DNA of 7,534 bases from Pseudomonadota bacterium. Lineage in GTDB: Bacteria; Pseudomonadota; Gammaproteobacteria; Burkholderiales; Burkholderiaceae_B. Each line of letters begins with the position of its first letter. Positions within the stretch are counted from its first letter, which is position 1. This document shows, one piece after another, positions 1-6,266 of this stretch. A program made the translations under genes and the position numbers. The notes beneath the pieces are model-generated. The model ran no database searches. It was not told the DNA's origin and was given only the letters and a program-made list of their open reading frames with translations. The DNA is taken from positions 1 through 7,534 of the forward strand of contig JAEWEH010000066.1 of assembly GCA_023389535.1 (NCBI GenBank), given 5' to 3'.

Positions 1-29
1 TGGTCATCGATTTCGATCAAGAGACATGA
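1..29 (+). CDS. 3' end of an upstream gene (possibly paaE, epoxidase reductase subunit)
   Basis: Reading from base 3, the frame gives VIDFDQET and then TGA at 27-29. It is too short for real homology. However, a Val-x-Asp-Phe-Asp type tail is what I recall at the C-terminus of many PaaE reductases (ferredoxin/FAD reductase subunit of phenylacetyl-CoA epoxidase), and a paa gene is expected just upstream of paaN. The other two forward frames read less convincingly and stop at 55-57 and 68-70. The assignment is inference from eight residues plus context, so no symbol is given. Confidence 0.4.
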
Positions 30-106
30 TCTTTACTTTAAGGGCGGATCGCCATAGATTTGGCATCTGACGAGAACATTGTCGCGGCAAGGCCGCGGCG
101 CATTAC

Positions 107-111
107 AGGAG
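107..111 (+). promoter_or_regulatory. Ribosome binding site deciding the paaN start
   Basis: AGGAG lies eight bases before a GTG at 120, ideal Shine-Dalgarno spacing. The alternative in-frame TTG at 60 has only an AGGG at 41-44, about 15 bases away. This favours GTG 120 as the paaN start. Confidence 0.65.
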
Positions 112-119
112 CGGACAAG

Positions 120-1784
120 GTGCCCACGGATTTTTTCGAGACTCACCAAGGCGTGCTGAAGCAGGCCGTCGAGGCCATCGCTTCCAGAACCTACTGGAGC
201 CCATTCTCTGAATCGCCCAGCCCGCGGGTTTACGGCGAAACGGCCAATGACGACGGGCGCGCAGCCTTCGAAAGCTATAAGGGCAAGGACTTCCCCTTGC
301 GGCAGTCCGGCGCCCAGGGCACGGTGGGCGCCGAGCGATCGCCTTTTGGCATCGAACTGGGTATCCGGTATCCGCATGTGCCGGCCGCGGAACTCGTGGC
401 GCAGTCGGGCAAAGCCCTGGACAGCTGGCGGGAAGCGGGGCCCCGCGCCTGGGTCGGCGTGGCGCTGGAAGTTTTGCATCGCCTGAACCGGCGTAGCTTT
501 GAAATGGCGTATGCCATCCAGCACACGACGGGCCAGGGCTTCATGATGGCCTTCCAGGCGGGCGGCCCGCACGCGCAGGACCGCGGCCTGGAGGCCGTGG
601 CTTATGCCTGGCAGGATATGTCGCGCATCCCGGAATTGGTATCCTGGGAGAAGCCGCAGGGCAAGCACGACCCCATCAAGATGCAGAAGCGCTTTACGAT
701 CGTGCCCCGCGGCGTCAGCCTGGTGATAGGCTGCTCCACCTTTCCTACATGGAATGGCTATCCCGGACTGTTTGCCAGCCTGGCCACGGGCAACACGGTC
801 ATCGTCAAGCCGCATCCGGGTGCGATCCTGCCGCTTGCCATTACGGTACAGATTGCCCGCGAGGTGCTGGCCGATGCCGGCTTCGACCCCAATGTCGTCC
901 TGTTGGCCGCGCACGACGCGGGCGATGACACGGCGCAGGCCCTGGCGCTGGATCCGGCCGTCAAGCTGATCGACTTCACAGGCAGCAGTACGAATGGCAA
1001 CTGGCTGGAAGCCCATGCACGACAAGCCCAGGTCTATACCGAGAAGGCTGGCGTGAATCAGGTCATCATCGATTCCGTCGACGACTTCAAGGCTGTGGCG
1101 CGCAATCTGGCGTTTTCTTTCGCCCTATATTCGGGGCAGATGTGCACGGCGCCGCAAAATATCTACGTACCGCGCGATGGCATCGAAACGGCTCAGGGCC
1201 GCATGAGCTTCGACGAGGTGGCCGCGGGCCTGGCGCAGGCGGTGGAAAAGCTGGTGTCCGATCCGGCGCGCGCCGTGGAGATTACCGGCGCCATACAGAA
1301 CACGGGTACCCTGCAGCGCATCGAGGAAGCACGGGCGCTGGGTCTGCCGGTGCTGTGCGACAGCCAGCGTATCGATCACCCGCAATTCGCGGGTGCGCAG
1401 GTACAGACGCCACTGCTGCTGCAAGCGGACGCCGGCGAAACCGCCATACTGCGCGAGTGGTTCGGCCCCATCGCTTTCGTCGTGGCGACGGATTCCACCG
1501 ATCAAAGCATCGAACTTGCGCGGCGCACCGTCCTCGAGCATGGCGCCTTGACGCTGTCGGCCTACAGTACGGACGACAAGGTCAGCGAACAGATACGCAA
1601 GGCGGCCGAAAGAGCCGGCGTATCCCTGTCCCTGAACCTGGCGGGTGCGGTGTTCGTCAACCAGACTGCGGCCTTCAGCGACTTCCATGGCACCGGAGCC
1701 AATCCAGCCGCGAATGCCGCGCTGTCGGATACCGCCTATGTGTCCAACCGTTATCGCGTCGTGCAGACGCGCTGGCACGCTTGA
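120..1784 (+). CDS. paaN: PaaN, phenylacetate-pathway aldehyde dehydrogenase (ALDH-only form)
   Basis: This is a cytoplasmic NAD(P)-dependent aldehyde dehydrogenase of the PaaN family. It is expected to oxidise the semialdehyde formed on hydrolytic opening of oxepin-CoA, giving 3-oxo-5,6-dehydrosuberyl-CoA. Counting from GTG 120 (554 residues), the cofactor-site lysine is Lys230 in VIVKPHP, the FTGS motif is at 286-289, the general-base Glu is Glu308 in YTEKAG, the nucleophile is Cys342 in GQMCTAP, and the EWFGP motif is near 446-450. The active site is therefore complete. The length matches ALDH-only PaaN proteins. The C-terminal MaoC/R-hydratase domain of the roughly 680-residue E. coli PaaZ is absent, so ring hydrolysis must come from another protein. 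I chose GTG 120 because of the AGGAG at 107-111 and because family similarity begins at PTDFFETHQ. TTG 60 would add 20 residues of unlike sequence. paaG follows after 20 bases, so the two are probably co-transcribed. Confidence 0.92.
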   Translation: MPTDFFETHQGVLKQAVEAIASRTYWSPFSESPSPRVYGETANDDGRAAFESYKGKDFPLRQSGAQGTVGAERSPFGIELGIRYPHVPAAELVAQSGKALDSWREAGPRAWVGVALEVLHRLNRRSFEMAYAIQHTTGQGFMMAFQAGGPHAQDRGLEAVAYAWQDMSRIPELVSWEKPQGKHDPIKMQKRFTIVPRGVSLVIGCSTFPTWNGYPGLFASLATGNTVIVKPHPGAILPLAITVQIAREVLADAGFDPNVVLLAAHDAGDDTAQALALDPAVKLIDFTGSSTNGNWLEAHARQAQVYTEKAGVNQVIIDSVDDFKAVARNLAFSFALYSGQMCTAPQNIYVPRDGIETAQGRMSFDEVAAGLAQAVEKLVSDPARAVEITGAIQNTGTLQRIEEARALGLPVLCDSQRIDHPQFAGAQVQTPLLLQADAGETAILREWFGPIAFVVATDSTDQSIELARRTVLEHGALTLSAYSTDDKVSEQIRKAAERAGVSLSLNLAGAVFVNQTAAFSDFHGTGANPAANAALSDTAYVSNRYRVVQTRWHA

Positions 1785-1804
1785 AGCGGCGGGAAAGGGA
1801 CCCC

Positions 1805-2593
1805 ATGGATTACGAGAACCTGTTGTTCACGCTTGAAGATAACGCGGCACGCATCACGCTGAACCGCCCGGACAAGCTCAATAGCTTTACGACCGCCATG
1901 CACGAAGAACTGGCCCATGCGCTGGGCCGGGTACAGGACGAGGGGGCGCGGGTGCTGGTCCTGACCGGCAGCGGCCGGGGATTCTGCGCCGGGCAGGACT
2001 TGTCGGAACGCGAGGTCACGGCCGGCTCGGCCCCAGTGGATTTGGGCGAAACCGTGGGCAAGTACTATGCGCCGCTGGTGCGCCGTTTGCATGCGCTGCC
2101 CATGCCTGTGGTCGTTGGCGTCAACGGCGTGGCAGCAGGGGCGGGGGCCAACCTTGCACTTGCGGGCGATATCGTCATTGCCAAACAGTCCGCAAGCTTC
2201 ATACAGCCTTTCTGCAGGTTGGGCCTGGTGCCCGATACGGGCGGCACCTACATCTTGCCGCGACTGGTCGGCCGGGCCCGCGCCATGGGCCTGGCGATGC
2301 TGGGCGACAAGCTCAGTGCACAGCAGGCGGAAGCATGGGGGCTGATCTGGCAATGTGTTGCAGATGAAGAATTTGAAGCCCGCCTGAATGAACTGGCCGG
2401 GCATTTCGCCTCGGCGCCCACCAAGGGGCTGGCCTATACCAAGCAGGCGTTGAACCAGAGCCTGGCCAATACCCTGGACGAACAACTGGACCTGGAACGC
2501 GACATGATGCGCGAACTGGGCGCCAGTGCAGATTACGCCGAAGGCGTGGCCGCCTTTCTGGCCAAACGTCAGCCTGTCTTCAAGGGGAAATAA
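1805..2593 (+). CDS. paaG: PaaG, ring-1,2-epoxyphenylacetyl-CoA isomerase (crotonase family)
   Basis: PaaG converts ring-1,2-epoxyphenylacetyl-CoA to the seven-membered oxepin-CoA. In the family it also acts later in the pathway as a delta3-delta2 enoyl-CoA isomerase. The 262-residue length equals E. coli PaaG, which it resembles along its whole length. Crotonase features are visible: NRPDKLNSF at 20-28, the first oxyanion-hole segment GFCAGQDL at 59-66, the second in NGVAAGAGA at 107-115, and the conserved acidic residue Asp144 in LVPDTGG. The C-terminal SADYAEGVAAFLAKR helix is typical. The lack of the Glu pair of true enoyl-CoA hydratases fits an isomerase. The start is ATG 1805, preceded by AAGGGA at 1795-1800. 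The stop codon overlaps the paaI start by one base, so translation is probably coupled. The reading frame is also open for some 660 bases upstream inside paaN, which is an accident of base composition and not an N-terminal extension. Confidence 0.93.
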   Translation: MDYENLLFTLEDNAARITLNRPDKLNSFTTAMHEELAHALGRVQDEGARVLVLTGSGRGFCAGQDLSEREVTAGSAPVDLGETVGKYYAPLVRRLHALPMPVVVGVNGVAAGAGANLALAGDIVIAKQSASFIQPFCRLGLVPDTGGTYILPRLVGRARAMGLAMLGDKLSAQQAEAWGLIWQCVADEEFEARLNELAGHFASAPTKGLAYTKQALNQSLANTLDEQLDLERDMMRELGASADYAEGVAAFLAKRQPVFKGK

Positions 2594-3063
2594 TGAGCTC
2601 TTTGCCATCAACCCACGCTGCGCAGGCCAGTCTGCCCGACGACCCGCAGGCCTTGGCGGAACTCACTGCCAGAACCATGTACGACAAGGATCCGGCCTCG
2701 CAGGCTTTGGGGGCGCGTGTCGTGTCGATCGCGCCGGGCGAAGCACGCATGACGATGACGATCCGGGCCGATATGCTCAATGGTCATCAGACCTGTCACG
2801 GCGGTTTCATCTTTGCGCTGGCCGACAGCACCTTTGCCTTTGCCTGCAATTCGCGCAATGCCGTGACCGTGGCTTCGGGCTGCACGATCGATTTTTTGGC
2901 GCCCGGCTTTGAAGGCGATGTACTGACCGCCCATGCCGTGGAACAATCCCTGGCAGGGCGCACCGGCATTTACGATGTGGACGTGACCAACCAGGACGGC
3001 AAGCGGATTGCCATTTTCCGCGGACGTTCGTACCGGGTGAAAGGCCAGGTCGTGGACGCTTGA
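2593..3063 (+). CDS. paaI: PaaI, hydroxyphenylacetyl-CoA thioesterase (hot-dog fold)
   Basis: PaaI is a cytoplasmic acyl-CoA thioesterase thought to hydrolyse ring-hydroxylated phenylacetyl-CoA and related dead-end CoA esters. It frees CoA when the pathway stalls. The 156 residues contain one hot-dog domain. The signature NGHQTCHGG spans 63-71, and Asp78 in FALADS corresponds to catalytic Asp61 of E. coli PaaI. Asn63 corresponds to Asn46. The sheet segment CTIDFLAPGF and the closing FRGRSYRV motif are conserved. Alignment by eye gives an N-terminal extension of about 17 residues over the E. coli protein, rich in Ala, Ser, Asp and Pro and probably disordered. The first base of ATG 2593 is the last base of the paaG stop (TAATG). 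The likely ribosome site is AAGGGGA at the end of paaG. Together these suggest coupled translation. Confidence 0.92.
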   Translation: MSSLPSTHAAQASLPDDPQALAELTARTMYDKDPASQALGARVVSIAPGEARMTMTIRADMLNGHQTCHGGFIFALADSTFAFACNSRNAVTVASGCTIDFLAPGFEGDVLTAHAVEQSLAGRTGIYDVDVTNQDGKRIAIFRGRSYRVKGQVVDA

Positions 3064-3074
3064 CAGCGCGATCC

Positions 3075-3098
3075 CCATGCTGCTTCGATATGGCATGG
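3075..3098. other. Weak inverted repeat in the paaI-paaK gap
   Basis: CCATGC at 3075-3080 and GCATGG at 3093-3098 form a perfect six-base inverted repeat around a 12-base loop. No T-run follows. An A-run comes instead (3109-3114). It is not a forward intrinsic terminator, though it could be a minor RNA structure in a polycistronic message. It may also be chance. Confidence 0.25.
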
Positions 3099-3130
3099 CG
3101 GGCCGACGAAAAAAGAATATTGACATCCCC

Positions 3131-3136
3131 AGGAGG
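3131..3136 (+). promoter_or_regulatory. Strong ribosome binding site of paaK
   Basis: A perfect AGGAGG lies five bases before ATG 3142. It is the strongest Shine-Dalgarno sequence in the window, which suggests paaK is translated independently of and more strongly than its neighbours. Confidence 0.75.
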
Positions 3137-3141
3137 AAACC

Positions 3142-4458
3142 ATGTCTGAAGCCGGAACCCCAACGAGGGGGCGCGATCCGATAGAGCACGCCAGCCAGGA
3201 TGAGCTGCAGAACCTGCAGCTGGAACGCTTGCGCTGGTCGCTAGGCCACGCCTACGCCAATGTGCCGCATTACAAGAAGGCCTTCGACAAGGCGGGCATG
3301 CACCCGAAGGACTTGAAGCAACTGTCCGACTTGCGGCATTTCCCGTTCACGACGAAACAGGATTTACGCGACAACTACCCCTTCGACATGTTTGCCGTGC
3401 CGCGCGAGCGTGTCTCGCGCATCCACGCTTCCAGCGGTACCACGGGCAAACCCACGGTGGTGGCTTATACCGCAAGGGACATCGAACACTGGGCCAATCT
3501 GGTTGCCCGGTCCATCTGGGCGGCGGGCGGGCGGCCGGGCGATATCGTGCACGTCGCCTATGGCTACGGCCTGTTCACGGGCGGGCTGGGCGCCCATTAT
3601 GGCGCCGAAAAACTGGGTTGTACGGTGGTGCCGATGTCCGGCGGCCAGACTGAAAAGCAAGTGCAGCTGATCCGGGACTTCCAGCCTGATGTCATCATGG
3701 TCACGCCTTCCTACTTCTGCAATATCCTTGAAGAAATGGAGCGCCAGGGCATGGATCCGCGCGACAGCGCACTGCGCATCGGCATCTTCGGCGCCGAGCC
3801 CTGGACGGGGCAGATGCGCCAGGACATCGAGCAGCGCGCCGGCATCGACGCGCTGGATATCTACGGCCTGTCAGAAGTCATGGGGCCGGGCGTGGCCATG
3901 GAGTGCGTCGAATCGAAAGACGGCCCGGTCATATGGGAAGACCATTTTTACCCCGAAATCATCAATCCGGACACCGGTGAAACCGTGGCCGAAGGGGAAG
4001 AGGGCGAATTGGTGCTGACGTCACTGACGCGTGAAGCCATGCCGGTGATACGCTACCGGACCCGCGACCTGACCCGCCTGCTTCCTCCCAGCGCGCGCAG
4101 CATGCGCCGTATCGGCAAGATCACCGGCCGTAGCGACGACATGCTGATTGTGCGCGGCGTGAACCTGTTCCCCACACAGGTCGAGGAAATCGTGCTGAAA
4201 ATGCCGGAACTGGCGGCGCAATATCAATTGGTGCTGACACGCAGCGGCAACCTCGATGAACTGGAAATCCTGACCGAAGTCCGCCCCGAGTTCGATCATC
4301 TCAGCATCGCGGATCGCGATGTGCTGGCTAACAAGCTGCAGCATGCAGTCAAAACATATATCGGCGTGTCGGCCCGCGTGGCGGTGCAGACAGCCGGCCT
4401 GGTAGAACGTACCTTGACCGGCAAGGCGCGCCGGGTGGTCGATAAGCGACCCAAGTGA
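3142..4458 (+). CDS. paaK: PaaK, phenylacetate-CoA ligase
   Basis: PaaK is an AMP-forming ligase that converts phenylacetate, ATP and CoA to phenylacetyl-CoA, AMP and pyrophosphate, the committed entry step of the pathway in the cytoplasm. The 438 residues match E. coli PaaK (437). ANL-superfamily motifs occur in order: the P-loop-like SSGTTGKPT at 97-105, the adenine-site YGLSE at 241-245, RYRTRDL at 304-310 with Asp309 for ribose binding, then the hinge and small C-terminal domain with ITGRSDDMLIVRGVNLFP. The candidate catalytic lysine is Lys428 in LTGKARRV. The N-terminal segment (LQLERLRWSLGHAYANVPHY) is typical of the PaaK/phenylacetate-CoA ligase branch rather than of acetyl-CoA synthetases. 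ATG 3142 is fixed by the AGGAGG before it. It is the last gene of the paa group here and follows paaI after 78 bases. A GC-rich hairpin lies just beyond its stop. Confidence 0.95.
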   Translation: MSEAGTPTRGRDPIEHASQDELQNLQLERLRWSLGHAYANVPHYKKAFDKAGMHPKDLKQLSDLRHFPFTTKQDLRDNYPFDMFAVPRERVSRIHASSGTTGKPTVVAYTARDIEHWANLVARSIWAAGGRPGDIVHVAYGYGLFTGGLGAHYGAEKLGCTVVPMSGGQTEKQVQLIRDFQPDVIMVTPSYFCNILEEMERQGMDPRDSALRIGIFGAEPWTGQMRQDIEQRAGIDALDIYGLSEVMGPGVAMECVESKDGPVIWEDHFYPEIINPDTGETVAEGEEGELVLTSLTREAMPVIRYRTRDLTRLLPPSARSMRRIGKITGRSDDMLIVRGVNLFPTQVEEIVLKMPELAAQYQLVLTRSGNLDELEILTEVRPEFDHLSIADRDVLANKLQHAVKTYIGVSARVAVQTAGLVERTLTGKARRVVDKRPK

Positions 4459-4466
4459 ACGCAGGA

Positions 4467-4524
4467 GCAGCGGCGCAGCCCGACTGCCGGGCCGCTGCCC
4501 CAGCTTCGAAGCATCGTCTTTTTT
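4467..4524 (+). terminator. Possible transcription terminator after paaK
   Basis: GCAGCGGC at 4467-4474 pairs perfectly with GCCGCTGC at 4491-4498. Inside the loop, GCAG at 4475-4478 can pair with CTGC at 4484-4487, giving a strong GC-rich stem-loop starting nine bases after the paaK stop. A run of six T lies at 4519-4524, but 20 bases beyond the stem. This is not a textbook intrinsic terminator. Partial termination, or protection of the mRNA 3' end, is equally possible. Confidence 0.35.
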
Positions 4525-4550
4525 CGAGGCGAGACACGCCAATTTCCGTC

Positions 4551-4581
4551 GCCCCATCGGGGCCATCGCCATGCGGCGATG
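4551..4581. repeat. Two abutting perfect hairpins between paaK and acpS
   Basis: GCCCC-ATC-GGGGC at 4551-4563 is followed directly by CATCGCC-ATGC-GGCGATG at 4564-4581. The stems are five and seven bases with loops of three and four. No T-run follows, so a simple intrinsic terminator is unlikely. They could be a REP-like or mRNA-stabilising element, an operator, or chance in GC-rich DNA. Whether the element recurs in the genome cannot be seen from one window. Confidence 0.4.
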
Positions 4582-4610
4582 AGGCGGCTTGCGCGGAGCG
4601 ACCCGCTGGT

Positions 4611-4638
4611 CTGCAAGTATCGATGGACAGGGTATGAT
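4611..4638 (+). promoter_or_regulatory. Candidate sigma-70-type promoter for acpS
   Basis: TATGAT at 4633-4638 matches the -10 consensus at five of six positions. CTGCAA at 4611-4616 is a weak -35 (three of six) with a 16-base spacer. It lies in the only sizeable gap of the window, just ahead of acpS. Transcription would begin near 4644-4646, which would exclude the upstream ATG 4642 and leave about 24 bases of leader before ATG 4669. Confidence 0.35.
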
Positions 4639-4668
4639 TCCATGTTCATTCACGCTTATGGATCAAGC

Positions 4669-5103
4669 ATGATTACCCATACAGGGCCAGCCGCGGTGGC
4701 GGGCATAGGTGTCGACCTGCTGCGGATGGACCGCGTCCAGGGCGTTTTTGACCGGCATGGGGAAAGATTTGCGCGCCGCATCCTGGGACCGGAGGAAGTC
4801 CAGGTCTTCCTCGCACGATACCAGCGCGATCCGCGGCGCGGCATACGCTATCTGGCTACGCGCTTTGCCGCCAAAGAAGCATTTTCCAAAGCCATAGGTC
4901 TGGGCATGCACAGCCCCATGGCCTGGTCGCGCATGCAAACGCTCAATGTCCGGGGCGGCAAACCGCAAGTGCGCCTGGCCGAACCCCTGGCCAGCTGGTA
5001 CAGCCAGCGCTTTGGCGCTTCCCATGTTTCAATTACGGATGAACACGATATCGTGGCGGCCTTTGTCATCGTTGAAAACTTGGCAGCGCCGGGCACGGCC
5101 TGA
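4669..5103 (+). CDS. acpS: AcpS, holo-[acyl-carrier-protein] synthase
   Basis: AcpS transfers the 4'-phosphopantetheine arm of CoA to apo-ACP, activating it for fatty acid synthesis. It is a trimeric Mg-dependent cytoplasmic enzyme. The first signature [11 protein letters not shown] is at 12-22, with metal-binding Asp16. The second, [13 protein letters not shown], is at 65-77, with Glu70 as the second metal ligand and Lys69/Lys74 nearby. The closing [17 protein letters not shown] strand is typical. From ATG 4669 the protein has 144 residues, slightly longer than the usual 120-130 because of a longer N-terminus and an insert near 50-60 ([10 protein letters not shown]), which I recall from betaproteobacterial homologues. 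ATG 4642 is in frame with AGGG at 4629-4632 and would add nine residues. I prefer 4669 because the conserved core begins close to it and a possible -10 box lies at 4633-4638. In many Burkholderiales pdxJ precedes acpS, but here paaK does. Confidence 0.92.
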   Translation: MITHTGPAAVAGIGVDLLRMDRVQGVFDRHGERFARRILGPEEVQVFLARYQRDPRRGIRYLATRFAAKEAFSKAIGLGMHSPMAWSRMQTLNVRGGKPQVRLAEPLASWYSQRFGASHVSITDEHDIVAAFVIVENLAAPGTA

Positions 5104-5122
5104 GGCCTCCGACGCCGCGGCG
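5102..5122. other. Two short palindromes across the acpS stop
   Basis: GAGGCCTC at 5102-5109, overlapping the acpS stop codon, and CGCCGCGGCG at 5113-5122 are perfect palindromes three bases apart. They have no loop and no following T-run. They may be chance. The rest of the acpS-nagZ gap (to 5180) shows no clear promoter or ribosome site. Confidence 0.2.
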
Positions 5123-5180
5123 ACCATTCCGCTGCAACACCGCCCGCATCGACAACCGCTCACCAATCCCTGACTTGCTT

Positions 5181-6266
5181 ATGATCGACCAGACAGAAAA
5201 GAACGATAAGACCGGCAATACGTTGCGGGCGCCTTTGCCTCCCGGCCCCGTCATGGTGGACGTCGAAGGCACGACATTGACCGACCATGAACGCGCCCGC
5301 TTGCGCAATCCCCTGGTAGGGGGCGTCATTTTGTTTGCTCGCAACTTCCAGGATCGCCAGCAGCTGACCGCTTTGTGTCAAGCGATTCACGCAGAGCGCG
5401 ATGAGCCTTTGCTGATTGCGGTGGACCACGAAGGTGGCCGGGTGCAGCGCTTCCGTACCGACGGTTTTACATGCTTGCCCGCCATGAGCGTGTTCGGCGA
5501 AATCTGGGAGCAGGACGCCTTGGCGGCGATGCGGCTGGCGTCGGAAACCGGCTACGTGTTGGCGGCGGAACTGCGCGCCTGCGGCGTGGACCTGAGCTTC
5601 ACCCCCGTACTGGATCTGGATTATGGCGTCAGCAAAGTCATCGGCAATCGCGCGTTCCATCGCGACCCGCGGGTGGTGGCCATGCTGGCGCGATCCTTGA
5701 TCCAGGGCCTGATGCTGACCGGTATGGCCGCCTGCGGCAAACACTTCCCCGGCCATGGTGCGGTCGAGGCCGATTCCCATCATGAAATTCCCGTGGATAC
5801 GCGCAGTTTCGATGACATCATGCAGGAAGACGCGGCGCCCTATAACTGGCTCGGCGACCTGGTATTGCCTTCCGTCATGCCGGCCCACGTAATCTATCCC
5901 AAGGTGGATGCCCAGCCGGCTGGTTTCTCGCGTCACTGGATAGAAAAAGTGCTGCGCCAGGACCTGTCCTATGATGGCGTGGTTTTTTCCGACGATCTGA
6001 CGATGGAAGGCGCTACCGTCGCAGGCGACATTCTGGCGCGCGCGCAGGCCGCGCTGGGCGCCGGCTGCGACATGGTGCTGGTGTGCAATCGTCCCGATCT
6101 GGCCGACGATTTATTGGCCCGGCTCGATGTCCAGCACAGCGCGGCCTCGGTGCAACGCATACGGCGCCTGATGCCCCGCCTGCCGGCTGCTGGCTGGGAC
6201 GCGCTGCAAGCTGATGAACGCTATCAATATGCCCGACGAATTCAATCTCAAATCGTTTCTGGCTGA
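5181..6266 (+). CDS. nagZ: NagZ, beta-N-acetylglucosaminidase (glycoside hydrolase family 3)
   Basis: NagZ is a cytoplasmic peptidoglycan-recycling enzyme. It removes GlcNAc from GlcNAc-1,6-anhydroMurNAc(-peptide), releasing anhydromuropeptides that in some bacteria signal AmpC beta-lactamase induction. The protein is a single-domain GH3 TIM barrel of 361 residues, like other Gram-negative NagZ proteins. Visible motifs are [11 protein letters not shown] from 81 with sugar-binding Asp82, the loop KHFPGHG at 187-193 followed by the Asp198-Ser-His200 acid/base dyad, PAHVIYP, and the nucleophile motif FSDDL with Asp271/Asp272. No signal peptide is seen, consistent with a cytoplasmic location. The start is uncertain because no candidate has a clear ribosome site. 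ATG 5181 keeps the [10 protein letters not shown] segment that is conserved around the E. coli start. TTG 5175 adds two residues, and ATG 5253 would remove 24. The 3' end overlaps uvrC by 38 bases. Confidence 0.93.
   Translation: MIDQTEKNDKTGNTLRAPLPPGPVMVDVEGTTLTDHERARLRNPLVGGVILFARNFQDRQQLTALCQAIHAERDEPLLIAVDHEGGRVQRFRTDGFTCLPAMSVFGEIWEQDALAAMRLASETGYVLAAELRACGVDLSFTPVLDLDYGVSKVIGNRAFHRDPRVVAMLARSLIQGLMLTGMAACGKHFPGHGAVEADSHHEIPVDTRSFDDIMQEDAAPYNWLGDLVLPSVMPAHVIYPKVDAQPAGFSRHWIEKVLRQDLSYDGVVFSDDLTMEGATVAGDILARAQAALGAGCDMVLVCNRPDLADDLLARLDVQHSAASVQRIRRLMPRLPAAGWDALQADERYQYARRIQSQIVSG

Noticed and set aside
30..119. PaaR- or PaaX-type operator upstream of paaN
   Set aside because: I looked for an ACCGACCGGTCGGT-like or GATTCG-like palindrome here and in the 3064-3141 gap and found none. 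Regulation is probably set further upstream.
33..1025. Long open frame on the minus strand opposite paaN
   Set aside because: It lies wholly antisense to paaN and has no family-like motifs. It is explained by GC-rich codon usage in the sense gene.
1142..1804. paaG frame open far upstream, giving an apparent 483-residue protein
   Set aside because: The upstream part overlaps conserved paaN sequence in another frame and reads as low-complexity Arg/Gly/Ala-rich protein. ATG 1805 has a ribosome site and matches the PaaG start.
1751..2611. 286-residue minus-strand open frame opposite paaG
   Set aside because: It is an antisense shadow of a clearly functional gene, with no recognisable domain.
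3120..3125. Perfect TTGACA upstream of paaK, a possible -35 box
   Set aside because: The -10 position would fall just inside the paaK coding start at about 3143-3148, where there is no TATAAT-like sequence. The resulting transcript would lack the AGGAGG site.
4459..4668. Small protein or pdxJ remnant between paaK and acpS
   Set aside because: A 60-codon frame from 4455 and the other frames lack a ribosome site and any PdxJ-like motif. The hairpins account for the region better.
5180..5185. TATGAT at the nagZ start as a -10 box
   Set aside because: It overlaps the ATG itself, and no -35-like hexamer lies 16-18 bases upstream. It would give a leaderless or internal transcript.
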